Shown piece by piece: positions 41,001-51,363 of a stretch of DNA of 64,000 nt (position 1 is its first letter; every line of letters begins with the position of its first letter). Below the pieces are notes generated by a model that worked only from the letters and a program-made list of their open reading frames with translations, was not told the DNA's origin and ran no database searches. Origin of the DNA: Hyalella azteca (taxonomy: Eukaryota > Arthropoda > Malacostraca > Amphipoda > Hyalellidae); contig NW_025944066.1 of assembly GCF_000764305.2 (NCBI RefSeq), positions 124,001-188,000 on the forward strand. Reading direction: 5' to 3'. The position numbers and the translations under genes are program-made.

Positions 41001-44000
41001 TTAATTAGATCACCAGAAAATCAGTTAAAATATTTTCGATCTCACATTTTATTCAGTGTTTATATTTACGAACAACTAAGCACCGTTCATGAATTATGCA
41101 ACTGAACTACAAAAAGTAGAACTACAGTAGAATTCTTGAAGACCATAGAGCGATGCAAGGTTGAGATTTAAGAAGAATGTCTGATCCAAAACATCATCTT
41201 TGAATTAGAAGCTAAAAGGTTGCTATTTCGTAAGCACACTCTCTGCAAACGGTTACTACTGAAGCTCTGGAAGCGCATAAAGAGTAAAACTTACGCTATA
41301 ACTGAATAATGTACACATACAAAACGCGTAACATTACTTGTCAAAACGCGTAACATTACTTGTTATATTTGTAACGCGCGCTCTTGCATCCAGCACATGA
41401 ACCGTGCACAAGTAAGCATTGGGGCCGTGGTCTGTAACGAAGGTGGTTGGTATATATGGAGCTAGGGCATGCACAAATGATGTATCTATTAGACATTTAA
41501 GTGTTTAAGGGAGCCCTGCTGAGCGGGTGAAAGCTCTCCAGCAGGCAACACGCCACACACGCAGACGCAGCCACCGCACAACCCACGCCGGCATCTGGGC
41601 TACAATACATGCACGAACGCCATCACTTTCTAGCTCTTTGTTATTCAATACACGTTTTCGTGTGAAGATCTTAGAAATAATATTTTAAAATAATACTTGG
41701 TTTTCGAAGTTGGAACCGATATGTTGTTGCTTAAATGTTGCATTTGTGTTCATGTACATGCATGTTGTTAATGTAAGATCTCGTCAACTTTGCTTCGATA
41801 GCATTTGGTTTTTAAATTGCGACAATATCTAGTGCCACATCGTTTTGAGTATCAAGGGAGTAATCAGAAAGATAAAAATGCAATGAATACTTCCATAAAG
41901 CGATGCATATTTCACCATCTCACATGCACCAACTTCTTCCATGCTTGATCATAATAAAATAACACCAATTAAACTTGTTCTGAAAGTAATGATGCCGAAG
42001 CAGAACAATTTCCCTGATAAATCAAGAATTTCTGAGGTAAAAACGCATAATATTATAATAATAGATTAATGTAAAGTAAAATCGTGACTTATGCCACATA
42101 AAAGTAATTGAAAATTTCCAGCAGAAAAAATCTCCGCGATTATGTCCGATTTTTTTATACCGAAACATAAAAAATAATCTGAAATAAAATCAGAAACAAA
42201 GATGTTCTGACCGTCTCATCCAAGATGTTCTTCGTAAACGTTCTTTTTCCTGAATAGATCACTCTAACGAAGAAATGTATCCCCCAAGTCTACGATATTA
42301 AATAGGCAAATAAAAAATGTTGATGACATTATAAAAATGTTTTGCCTAACGATCAACATGTAAGCAAGAATTGAATTGGCCTGCGTAAATGTTTACGGTC
42401 TTTATAACGAAAATTTTTGATCCGGCACGTGTGGTACTTTGTTTAAGAATCAAAAGTTGATATTCTTGCGCATATAAAAGCGTCGAAAACGATTAAATTA
42501 AGCAATGTTCAAATGAAACCGAGTACACAAGGTTCAAGTTTGACTTCTCACAAATGTATGATTAAGGTCGACTCCGTAAGCCCGAAATGTATATAATTCT
42601 GTAGACAACGATCAAGTTGAGCTGAGTAGAAATTTAATAATGTTGGCATCAATTAGGTTTGATTTTTATTGAGGAGTGAGTAAGTGGTGAAACCAAGAGG
42701 CGAGTATGGGCAGTTATAGCAAGGCTTAGCAGAGCGCTCATTAGAGGAGTCGGAGGCAGCTTATCCACACACTCTCACAGGGGGACCTTGCTTCCCGCTG
42801 AGCGCTCCAGCTCAGCTACCTGCAGTCCTTTTTATACCATCCACTTATAAATATCTACTTTCACAAAGCCTACATATATGAAAAGATGCCTCGACTTACA
42901 TATTAAAACAAAAATCTTCAAGTTATTCAGTTTGGAAGCAATACACCAACGAATAAAGTTGTGGAAATTATATACTAAAAATTCGCTGAATGACGGAACA
43001 GAGCAACGAGCTTTTTTAAAGAAGTAGGAGTAAGTCCGGCGACCGATTGCGATGGACAGCCTGAGTCTTCTCACTGACAGACCGGTTCTGGAGCCTCTGC
43101 AAGATCTGCGATCCTCATTTTCTTGACCACAATATCGACGATAATAATGCAAGCCTATACCCGATGCATGCTTCCTATAGCCAGTGTAAATAGACCGCTC
43201 AGCATTCAAAATATTCAGAGAAAACGGTCGTGTCACATCGTCTGCTACTTTCTAAATGATTCAAGTAAAAAATCATACGACCATTTGCCGCGGCAGTCGA
43301 ACGTATAAGCTCCACGGATCTAGCGCACCGTGTTGCAAATACTCAATTTGACGAGCCATAAATGTATAATTCTACATTAATATTTTAAAATCATATATTA
43401 CTATGTTATAGATTGAGCGCATTGAGTTCACAGTAGCGTTGGAGAGAGAATTTTAACTATAACCACCATTTAATTTTAGGCTAGCTCGAATAATCGGAGC
43501 TACTGTACTAACAACATTCAAATAAACTTTAACGAATAAAATGTTGCGAGGTGTTGATGCAACAAATAATTAAAATCAAAATAATGGAAAAGTAAAATCA
43601 TTGCATAGAAATCATAGAAATAAAAATGGAAAATGAACGACTGTTTGACGACAAAGCATAACCAGCAGTTGAAAGTTTATTAACATTAAATGATTTGACG
43701 ATTGGTTCAATTCTACATTATTAGAAAAGTGCAAAAGATTCACAAGTTTTGAGTTTAGTGAACGAATCGACGAATAAATAATTGCGCATTGATTTCAATT
43801 TTATTATAGAATATCGGTAAACGTAAGAGGGAGTAGAGATTTGGCTCGAAATGAGAAAAATACAAACGAAAAAATAGGTTTAGTAAGAGGTTAAAAAATT
43901 AACCTAGGACGTCTGTAATTAAACTATTGCTTCTAGTAAGTCTCATAAAAGGCATAGAAACATTTCAGACATATAAAAAACCGCAGTTATTTGACGATAT

Positions 44001-44163
44001 TGGGACTGCAAACCATTTAACCAAACTGAGTTACTTGAGGATATGGAGGTTACCTACCAGCCTCTTATGGAGTTAAACTAAACTGAGTTACTCAAGGTAA
44101 TGTTATACACGTTATGCATATGGTTTAATATTGTTATTCTACCAACTTGTGGTAGCATCTCAC
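41001..44163. other. Long Nbea intron, segment 6 (5' end of the intron)
   Basis: Non-coding up to the splice donor of the PH-domain exon. A 22-bp tandem duplication (CAAAACGCGTAACATTACTT) lies at 41,318-41,361. G+C-richer islands lie at 41,380-41,600 and 42,690-42,840. A duplicated AAACTGAGTTACT motif occurs at 44,022-44,095. No gene is supported. Confidence 0.5.
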
Positions 44164-44300
44164 CTCGAGATCACACTTGCGGTACTCGGGATCGTCTTCG
44201 TCCACCTCGAAGTAGAGCTCGGACGCCGTTATGGAGACCGTACCCGGCACGACCAGTCCTGGGGCTACCAGGCGCGCGCGGGTGCTCACGTTCACCACGC
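44164..44300 (-). CDS. Nbea: Nbea exon 20 of window: start of BEACH-associated PH domain
   Basis: 137 bp. The acceptor is CTGCAG at 44301-44306 and the donor GTGAGA follows the last codon (minus strand). It encodes [20 protein letters not shown] followed by [20 protein letters not shown] and CDLE, which matches the first strands of the Nbea/LRBA PH domain (family pattern: lsTPAqLvAP..GtlsiT..e.YFEVDEdD). It starts with 2 nt of a Gly codon and ends in phase 0. The next exon, which should begin near the family's AYTEGLHGKW block, is not found between here and coordinate 1, so the following intron exceeds 44 kb and contains the mab-21 pair. Confidence 0.95.
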
Positions 44301-44900
44301 CTGCAGCATACACCATGAACATCTTATTAGGTGTCATTTACACACGAGTTAACGATATATTTTACAGCAATAATACTCGCGTATCTAGAGTCAATGCCAC
44401 TACAGTAAGTCATTGCCACTAAAGTTGCCATATCATACTTTTGTATCCAAAGGCATTGCCAGTACGGGTATCAAACAATAATTTCGTATCTACAGGCATT
44501 GCCACTACAGTTACTAAACAATACTTTCGTATTTAAAGGCCTCGTCTCAAAAGTTACTATGGTACATTCGTATGTACATACCACACCGAAATAGATGTAA
44601 TAACAATGAAATTATATAGAACATATATTCTGATCAGCTCATTAGCACTAGGATCTGGGGCCCTTCAGCTAGCACCAAATGAAAATAATACAACCTCGAA
44701 CAGAGCATGAATTGAAGGATATTGAAATTCAAAGTTTCAGCAATACAAAGCGCTGTCCCGAATGTTACGGGTGACTTAATAAACTATCAATCTACAGTTT
44801 GATAACTCCAAAAGCATCACGGAGGGAATTTGAAGGAACTCAACCAACTACAAACTATCACAAATGAAAAAAAAATCAGTTACATAAATCTTGGGCTCAC
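44301..44900 (-). other. Nbea intron 19 with a short tandem array
   Basis: 600-bp intron. At about 44,380-44,545 a diverged unit of about 55 bp containing GGCATTGCCACTACAGTTAC recurs about three times. No other feature was seen. Confidence 0.65.
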
Positions 44901-45030
44901 CTGTGAGGTCAGCATCGAGGTCGCGGTCGTCTTGGGTGAGCTCAGAGTCGTCGAGGAGGTCGGGACTCTGCAGAGTTTGCTGCTGAGCTCTTCTCTGAAC
45001 AGCGAGCTGCGTGTGGAACTCCTCGCGTGC
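44901..45030 (-). CDS. Nbea: Nbea exon 19: linker before the PH domain
   Basis: 130 bp. The acceptor is TTCTTGCAG and the donor CACAG|GTGAGC. It encodes AREEFHTQLAVQRRAQQQTL, then an acidic stretch (DLLDDSELTQDDRDLDADLT). The corresponding linker in vertebrate proteins is also acidic and precedes the PH domain. It starts in phase 0 and ends with one nt completing a Gly codon with exon 20. Confidence 0.92.
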
Positions 45031-45594
45031 CTGCAAGAAAATATATACAATAAAACAACTAATAGTACAATGCATTATAAAATAATTGACAAGATCGGTA
45101 AAAAATAATTAAAATGACAAGAATTAAAGTACAATACATTATAAAAAAAAAGTAACAAGATCGGTAAAAAAAGAATTAAAATGATAAGAATTAAATTATT
45201 AAATTTAAACAAATGATTAATTAAAACAAATGACAAGAAAATTTCCAATATGAACAAATACCAAGAAAATATCCAATTAAAACAAATGACAGAAAATGTC
45301 CAATATAAACAATTAACAAGAAAATATCCAATCAAAACAAATGACAGAAAATCTCTAATATGAACAATTAACAAGAAAGTATCCAATTAATACAAATGAT
45401 GAGATAATGTCCAACATAAACAATTAAGGAAAACTAAAAAAAAATAACCCAGTACTCACTGCAGTGAATGACAGAGAGCTCATTTTCTCGTCGACGAAAA
45501 CATGAAGTCACGGACGGACAGACGAACATGGCGAGCACAATAGTGCATTTTTTTCATAACTGAGAAAATGCGCTAAAAAGGAATAATAAGGTAC
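45031..45594 (-). other. Nbea intron 18: two tandem arrays and a dispersed palindromic element
   Basis: At about 45,055-45,190 a ~70-bp unit (GTACAATGCATTATAAAA ... CAAGATCGGTAAAAAA) occurs twice. At about 45,225-45,425 a ~58-bp unit (ACAAATGACAGAAAATGTCC ... AACAATTAACAAGAAAATAT) recurs about four times. A dispersed palindromic element follows at 45,450-45,574. Confidence 0.7.
45450..45574. mobile_element. Small foldback element, copy 1 (related to 56,830-56,962)
   Basis: This segment and 56,830-56,962 share about 120 bp, starting AGTACTCACTGCAGTGA and including TTTTCTCGTCGACGAAAAC and TGAAGTCACGGACGGACAGA. Each copy has inverted ends (CATTTTCTC near one end, GAGAAAATG at the other) and a perfect TCACTGCAGTGA palindrome. 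It is too short to code; it is most likely a non-autonomous foldback/MITE-like element. The family is unknown. Confidence 0.55.
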
Positions 45595-45742
45595 CTGAAG
45601 GATTGCGTCCTCAGGAGCCCCGTGTTCGAGGGCAGCCTTGAGGGTGGCCTCAGGGTGCGAGGACCCCAGCGGGTTAGGCACGAAGCGCTTCCTGCGCCTC
45701 GAGTCGTCCTCCCAGCTGTCAAGCTTCCAGTACATCACGGGC
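45595..45742 (-). CDS. Nbea: Nbea exon 18: WEDD block between DUF1088 and PH
   Basis: 148 bp. The acceptor is GTGCTCAG and the donor CTTCAG|GTACCT. It encodes [20 protein letters not shown] followed by [20 protein letters not shown] and GAPEDAILQ. This is the highly conserved family block that reads WRLDYWEDDLRRRRRFV.N.lGSTHpEA in vertebrates. The first nt completes a Gly codon and the exon ends in phase 0. Confidence 0.96.
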
Positions 45743-46365
45743 CTGAGCACCGCGTCAAGACTTTAGTTGTGTCGAAATTACCGTCGAGTTATTACAAAAA
45801 TATGAAACTAGTTCACGTCTACGTGAACTAGCATTTCAAATATTATATACTTGTTCAGTAAAATTCGGATATTTATACGTGGGGTGTTCTCTATGCATAC
45901 CTATATAATATAATTAGTCTACTTACACCGAATGTTTACCCAAAGTTTGAGAGCAAAGAAAGCGTCAGGAAAATTCAGCAAGTTTTCATTAGAAGCATTT
46001 CGGACACCAGCTTCATCATGAGTTCGTTAAAATGAAGATACGATTAGTTTCCTTAATTGACGTATTCTTTGCATTTTAATTCTCGTTGAACTTGTGATTT
46101 AGGCAGACTAATGATATACGGTTCGTATCAAGTAAACATTCCCCACTTCTTCAAAAATAAACAATGATTTGTGTTGAAGACAATTAAAACTTTTAGCGGA
46201 GAAAGGTAATTTTCTAATAAGAACAACCCGGAAAATAATAAATCCCACAACAACCTAATTCTCTCGAACAAGAACTATTAAAAGCCGGATGAAAGCAGTT
46301 ATCGTAAAATAATAATTGTTTAAATTAAAGCCGGTATTGGGACCATGATTCAGATTGTGAGTTAC
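45743..46365 (-). other. Nbea intron 17
   Basis: 623 bp of A+T-rich intron. A short near-palindromic GTTCACGTCTACGTGAAC occurs at 45,811-45,828. Nothing else was recognised. Confidence 0.6.
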
Positions 46366-46562
46366 CCCTTCTTGGGCGAGAGTTGTCTAGCGTTGGCGGT
46401 GGCGGCAGCAGTAGAAGTAGAGTCACGGCTGGCCAGAATGTTGCTGAGTTTGTCAAGTATACGCGACGCTACGAGGTTGTCGCGTCGTCGCGCTGCAGTG
46501 ATCAGGTGGTCGCACATACGCTCCTCTTCACGCCGCTCCAGCACCGTCGTCGCGCACAGAGA
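46366..46562 (-). CDS. Nbea: Nbea exon 17: end of DUF1088
   Basis: 197 bp. The acceptor is CCCTTGCAG and the donor AAGG|GTAACT. It encodes [20 protein letters not shown], then [20 protein letters not shown] and a Ser/Thr/Ala-rich tail. It corresponds to the family block ..REEEKMCDHLI.AAK.RD.VTA.ql..KI.NIL. It starts in phase 0 and ends with 2 nt, joining exon 18 as Gly. Confidence 0.95.
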
Positions 46563-47179
46563 CTGCAAGGGAGTTGGTTGGTTCATTCATTAGTATAAAA
46601 TTAGTACATTTACTTTGATAACGCATTTATTATATTATTATTTTACAATATGCTACAAAGGAATTGGTTGGTGCATTATTATAATACGATTACAATTATT
46701 TTGATAATGCATATATCATCATTATTATTATTATTTTATTATAAGCAATAACGAATATAGGAAAGGTTTAGATTTTTACATAAGCGTACAGTAGAATTTT
46801 TGGTTAAAATAGCGAGCTAAAAAATATTTAGCGCTCTCTCCCCGCAAAACGATTGAATGATCAAGTTCATTAGGAATTGAACATAGAGGTAATTTCAATG
46901 GAGGTAGGTAATAAAATACAGAGGTTCAAGTGGGGTTATCGCGAAGAGTAATTGGCTTCTAACATAATTTACGATAAATTGTTTTTACTACTTTGATTAG
47001 ATTAGCAATTGTTATCAAAGAAATGTAACTGTTATCTCAGTCTGATATTATAGGCTCAATATATATTACCTGATATTAGGACTATGACAAAAATTCCACA
47101 AGGCGACGAGCCTGTTAGGATACTGATGTAGGATACGTGTACACATCCCAGATAAGCAGATCCCTGCCGCCTGTCTCAC
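46563..47179 (-). other. Nbea intron 16, with a duplicated segment beside the exon 17 acceptor
   Basis: Two ~95-bp copies lie side by side next to the exon: CAAGGGAGTTGGTTGGTTCA at 46,566-46,585 and CAAAGGAATTGGTTGGTGCA at about 46,656-46,675, each followed by similar ATTATTATTTT-rich tails. The outer copy carries a decayed acceptor (CTACAAAG instead of CTGCAAGG on the + strand). Confidence 0.6.
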
Positions 47180-47288
47180 CTCGAACTCTGCGTGCTTGAG
47201 AACGTCGTCCGCCCTCATCCTGTTCAGGATGAACTCTGCCTCGTTGGCAACCCGCACGATGTGGTCCTTCATTGCGTGTGACAATAAC
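47180..47288 (-). CDS. Nbea: Nbea exon 16: core of DUF1088
   Basis: 109 bp. The acceptor is TTATTGCAG and the donor is CGAG|GTGAGA. It encodes [20 protein letters not shown] followed by [16 protein letters not shown], nearly identical to the vertebrate Nbea segment. The first nt completes an Arg codon with exon 15; it ends in phase 0. The reading frame continues past the donor, so the boundary is set by phase and by homology with exon 17. Confidence 0.97.
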
Positions 47289-47760
47289 CTGCAATAATTA
47301 CATCAATAAGTAACAGTCATTATGACAATACCAGCAATAACCTGCAATAATTACCTCAATAATTAACTGCCTTTATGATATTATGAAAATATCCAGCAAT
47401 AAGCTGCAATAATTACCTCAATAATTCACAGTCAACATAATTATAACCTGCAATGACCTGCAATAATTCCCTCAATAAATGACCGCAATGACCAGCAATT
47501 ACTTCCTAAATAATTGACTGCAATGACCAGCAATTACTACCACAACAATTGACCGCATTGATGACAATAAACTACAATGACCTGCAATAACTCCCTCAAT
47601 AAATGACCGCAATAACGAGCAATTACTTCCTCAATAATTGACCGTAATGACCAGCAATTACTATCACAACAATTGACCGCATTGATGACAATAAACTACA
47701 ATGACCTGCAATAACTACCTAACTAATTGACCGCAATGAACGGCACTAATCCTCTCAATA
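47282..47760 (-). repeat. Tandem array in Nbea intron 15 that includes the exon 16 3' splice site
   Basis: A degenerate 50-60-bp unit based on AATAACCTGCAATAATTACC and CAATAATTGACCGCAATGAC recurs about eight times. On the coding strand, several copies read TTATTGCAGGTTATT, which is the exon 16 acceptor plus the first exon bases. The real junction is 47,288/47,289. An exact duplicate of the acceptor lies at 47,341/47,342 and decayed versions lie further upstream. Confidence 0.8.
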
Positions 47761-47871
47761 ATACAATAAAGACAACGCGCCATACTGATCAAGAACATGT
47801 ATCAAGCAGCGAATAATGTCGACAAGAGCGTGTAGGCAACAAGACATGCGGGTGTTGGCACCCTCACGCAC

Positions 47872-47998
47872 CTTCCCTCGTTGATGAGCTCGATGAACGC
47901 GAGTCCTGCGTGTTTCTGCAGAGAGTTCTGCCACTCCTGCGAGCACAGCAACATCACGAGCTCCACGACGCTCTGGCTCTGCTTGAACGTCGTCAGGC
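47872..47998 (-). CDS. Nbea: Nbea exon 15: start of DUF1088
   Basis: 127 bp. The acceptor is TTTGTGTTAG and the donor is GGAAG|GTGCGT. It encodes [20 protein letters not shown], then [20 protein letters not shown] and GR. This is one of the most conserved blocks of the neurobeachin family. It begins with 2 nt of a Gly codon and ends with 2 nt of an Arg codon. Confidence 0.97.
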
Positions 47999-48573
47999 CT
48001 AACACAAATACAACAGCTGTGAATTACAGTGAGTAACTCGTGCCAGTGGTTATATAAGAGTGTTACTTGCCGAGAACAAGATTACTAGTTACTTGTCTTT
48101 GATAACAAGAATTTGTATTTGATAGCAGGAATATGAATACGAGTATCTGATAACAAGAATATGGATACGAAAATTTTATAACAAGAGTATGAATTACGAG
48201 ATTTTGATATCAAGAATATAAATACGAGAATTTAATAATAAGAATTTAAAAACGAATATTTGCTAAAAAAAATTTTTGAATACGAGTATTTAATAACAAT
48301 AATTCAAATATGTGTATTTCATAACAATAATTCAAATACGAGTATTTAATAACAAGAATTCAAATACGAGTATTTAATAACAATAATTCAAATACGAGTA
48401 TTTAATAACAATAATTCAAATACGAGTAGTTTATAACAAGAGTTTGAATACGAGTATTTCATAACAAGAATTCAAATACGAGTATTTCATAACAATAATT
48501 CAAATACGAGTACCGGTATTTCAGTACAAGATTTCAAATGAGTATTGCTAATGAGTTATGAAGACCACCGCAC
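47999..48573 (-). repeat. Nbea intron 14, largely a ~28-35-bp tandem array
   Basis: From about 48,095 to 48,530 a unit resembling AATAACAATAATTCAAATAC followed by GAGTATTT repeats more than ten times. The unit is more uniform toward the exon 14 side, suggesting recent expansion there. The array stops about 45 bp short of the exon 14 donor. Confidence 0.85.
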
Positions 48574-48705
48574 CCTCAAGCAGCAGCTCCTGGCCATGAG
48601 AGCCGACAAGAGTCTTGGAGAGGAAGGGCGCGAAGTCGACCATGATCTCCCTGAGCAGCGGCGACACAGACCCCAGCGCCGTCTCCAGCTTCTGCGTCAG
48701 CGACG
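48574..48705 (-). CDS. Nbea: Nbea exon 14: [14 protein letters not shown] block
   Basis: 132 bp with donor GAGG|GTGCGG. It encodes (A)[20 protein letters not shown], then [20 protein letters not shown] and LLEG, matching the family block ..L..AL....PLLREI..DFA.[15 protein letters not shown].EG. The 5' boundary is a choice. The acceptor at CGGGAAG (AG at 48,706-48,707) begins with 2 nt and so fits exon 13, which ends with 1 nt. The alternative acceptor at 48,782-48,783 gives an open in-frame extension ([20 protein letters not shown]), but that is a copy of exon 6 and begins in phase 0, which does not fit exon 13. Confidence 0.85.
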
Positions 48706-48719
48706 CTTCCCGCGACACA

Positions 48720-49385
48720 AGGAACGACACGGCGGCCTCCACCACCAGCCCCTGCGTCGGCTCCAGCACCTCCAGCTCGCTCTGGTCAACATTTGAGGGC
48801 TTCGTCATGGGCGAATTAAGCGTAAGTAATTCAATGTTTGATGATAACAATTAGAAATGAAATTATTGCCTGGTGATGGGCAGATTAGCAGAAGTTTCGT
48901 AATTTCTGGTGCGAGCAAAATCATCTGATGAAATGTAATGTCTGGTCATATGAACATTTGAGGGCTTCGTCACGGGCGATTTAAGCGTGAATGATTCAAT
49001 ATTTAATGATAACATTACCGAGACAATTATTAGCTTGCGATGGGCAAATTAGCAGAAGTTCTGTAAATTCAGGTAAGGGTAGAATTAACTGATGAAATGT
49101 AATGTCTGGTAAGGGGCAAAATTACGGAACGGATTTCAGTCTCTAGCGATAAATTGTCAATATTTACTATAAAAATAAGATATCCAGTTGTCAAAAGAGA
49201 ATCATATCGGGAGTGGCTGTCCTTATTTTCCGAATCATATCATATCTGACCTTCATGCTTGTAATTTAATTCTACGATCTGTCTTGGCAAATATTTGTTA
49301 TGTTCAATAATAAAAAGTTAGTATCCATGACTTACATTAGGAGAAGTCCAGGCGAATATTTGTTATGTTCAATAATAAAAAGTTA
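48720..49385 (-). repeat. Block copied from ~58,146-58,745 of the same gene (exon 6 fragment plus its upstream intron)
   Basis: 48,720-48,786 is identical to 58,146-58,212, so it carries most of Nbea exon 6 (62 of 87 bp) with its acceptor. It continues with intron sequence starting ATTTGAGGGCTTCGTCATGG, present twice in tandem here (about 48,791 and 48,957) and once at 58,239. The block ends with units of TTGTTATGTTCAATAATAAA matching the array beside exon 5. Both copies have the same orientation. The exon fragment here is best regarded as a pseudo-exon abutting exon 14. Confidence 0.85.
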
Positions 49386-49616
49386 ACTGAACTCGCGCTG
49401 CCGTGCTCATAAGAAGTACTTCGCACGAACGCCTAAATTCACATCCGTGACCAAATTATTGACCTTGTTCTTCATATGTTAGGTAAATAGCGACTAGAAC
49501 AAACCTCGTGGCGCTCCACGGCCAAGTTGAGGCCTCGAGAATTTAAAGGAAAACAGAAACAAACCTCATCGCCGTCCGTCACCTGTCACATGCATGGGCT
49601 TGTGGCACCGCCTCAC
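49386..49616 (-). other. Rest of Nbea intron 13, with a duplicated exon 13 donor
   Basis: At 49,583-49,607 the sequence CTGTCACATGCATGGGCTTG repeats the 3' end of exon 13 (49,617 onward, CTGACACATGCATGGGCTTG) with a preceding AC, that is, a second GT donor 34 bp downstream of the first. Using it would lengthen the exon by 34 nt and break the frame. Confidence 0.7.
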
Positions 49617-49755
49617 CTGACACATGCATGGGCTTGTGATCGTCGTCATTAGGGCCGTCATGAAGGCTCACGTCCGTCCACGCCGCGTCTGTTGTTTCGT
49701 CGCCCAAACTCGTCGCCGAGCCTCCGTCGCTGCCGCCGTCGCAGCCTTCAGATCC
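49617..49755 (-). CDS. Nbea: Nbea exon 13: acidic Gly/Ser/Asp-rich linker
   Basis: 139 bp. The acceptor is CCACATCAG and the donor is GTGTCAG|GTGAGG. It encodes GSEGCDGGSDGGSATSLGDE, then TTDAAWTDVSLHDGPNDDDH and KPMHVS. The sequence is not strongly conserved, and it sits in the disordered region before the LLREI block. It starts in phase 0 and ends with 1 nt, which determines the exon 14 acceptor. Confidence 0.78.
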
Positions 49756-50173
49756 CTGATGTGGGCAACAACAGAGTCCAGAGGCCGTACTATCAGAAAT
49801 GGTAACGAAATCATAAATCCTCCAGCCAATCATTGACGGAATTTCAAGATAAACCCACCAATTACAGACGAGAAATCACCCGCTACGTTTACAAAAGCGG
49901 CTACGTGCGCAAGCGAGCTTTGTACGACATCTGGCCATTTATACATGAATTTAATAGCAACAAACTTATTCGAATTTGAATGGTATCTTCTCGAATAGGT
50001 TGAGAGTTAGTTCATAGATAAAATGTGCGACACCTATAAGATTAGGGGTTGAAAATGTGCAGAAGTCCTTGAGTTTGCGTCACTAACATTGAGGTTTGTC
50101 ATTTATTGCGATAATTGCAAAATGTGTCCTCGGTTTTGGAGCCATTAGGATTCTCGGATTATCACTATAGGTA
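49756..50173 (-). other. Nbea intron 12, part downstream of the mariner insertion
   Basis: Intron sequence with no recognised feature up to the TA at 50,172-50,173 that flanks the transposon. Confidence 0.6.
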
Positions 50174-51363
50174 CAGGGTGATTCACGGAAACTTCCTGTT
50201 TGTATTTCGCGCCAAGCAGCCAGATGTTGTAGGAAAGGGCAGGGAGTATTTCATATGAAAGGCAAGGTCATGAAGTTTTGTGTCCCACCTAGTCAGTTGC
50301 CACTATGCATTGGACAAGTGCGGAGCGTACGCTTACTGTCGAGGCAACCATTTTTAATGGCCGTCCTATTATTGCTACTCAACGAGCAATCCGTACTCGG
50401 TTCGGTATTCGTCCTTCAGGTCGGGTTCCTGATCGAAAATCGATTGTTACGCGGGTGAACACATTGAGGGCAAGTGGAAGTTTGAATGCATGAGGGTATG
50501 GAGGTCAGCGGACTGCCAAAACACCCGAAAACGTAAAGAGAATTCGAGAGGCATTTCTGTGTTCTCAACACTGCTCAGCACGTAAACACGTTGCTATTGT
50601 GGAGACTTCGAACAGCAGTGTGGTACGAATACCCCACAAACCGTACAAAGAACTGCAATTTCATCCCTACAAATTGTTTGTAGAACAAGAACTCATGCAG
50701 GGAGAACATTTCCCGCAGCGTAAACCCCATCAGCGGCCACTTCATTGTGAACGCGTAACTGTGTGGTGTGCGGTGTCAGAATTGAGTTGGCATAATTGGC
50801 CCTTATTTTTTGAAGAAAACGAACGCGAAGTAACGATCACTGCAGCTTGGTACACGCAAATGATAGACGCCTTTTTTTCTTGCCAAAACTGGCTGAAATG
50901 AAAGTCAGTGATGTCTGGTTCCAAAAGGATAAAACCACGGCCCAAACAGCGAGATGTTCAATGGATCTTCTGAGACAAATTTTTGCTGAGCGCCTCATCT
51001 CCTTGATAAGAGGCAGCAATTGGCGAGCCCGATCCTCCGATTTGGCTCCGTGTGATTTTTTATAGGGTTATCTTAAATCAATTGTTTACAATGACTGTCC
51101 AAGGATCCTTCCTCATTTGTAGAACAACATACGCCAAGCCATTGCCCGTCAATATGCTTGAGCGAGTTGAACGGAACTTCAAAATTCGGGTAACTGAATG
51201 CACTGACAATGGGGGCCGTCATTTGTCAGATGGCTTCTATAAAACTAAGAGCTAAAAAAATTCAGGCAATGTCTTTTTGAATAAAATTTATATTGTAATG
51301 ATATCTTAACTAGTTATTTTTTTGTTGAACTTTCAAATCAGGAAGTTTCCGTGAATCTCCCAG
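50174..51363 (+). mobile_element. Dead Tc1/mariner-superfamily element in an Nbea intron
   Basis: 1,190 bp, flanked by TA on both sides. The 25-bp terminal inverted repeats are at 50,174-50,198 (CAGGGTGATTCACGGAAACT...) and 51,339-51,363, matching at 23 of 25 positions. The interior is a broken transposase on the + strand. It lies in the intron between Nbea exons 12 and 13, opposite to Nbea transcription. Confidence 0.9.
50255..51255 (+). pseudogene. Broken DDE transposase (arthropod mariner-like, DUF4817/HTH plus DDE type)
   Basis: Fragments in different frames follow the order of the family. An N-terminal part (about 50,305-50,490) includes TVEATIFNG and RVPDRKSIVTRVNTLRASGS. A helix-turn-helix region contains TPENVKRIREAFLCSQ (about 50,528-50,575). 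A catalytic part has VTVWCAVS (about 50,755), DVWFQKDKTTAQTA (about 50,910-50,950) and SSDLAPCDFL (about 51,028-51,062). The stretch that should carry the first catalytic Asp, between HPYK and QRPLHCERVTVW, is deleted. A stop replaces the Trp after CDFFL, and several frameshifts and stops occur. No active transposase can be made from this copy. Confidence 0.88.

Noticed and set aside
48545..48854. Open frames on the + strand over Nbea exon 14, and the longer - strand frame running upstream to 48,850
   Set aside because: The + frames are antisense shadows of a conserved coding exon. The upstream - extension is a copied exon 6 fragment and intron, and phase excludes it from the main transcript.
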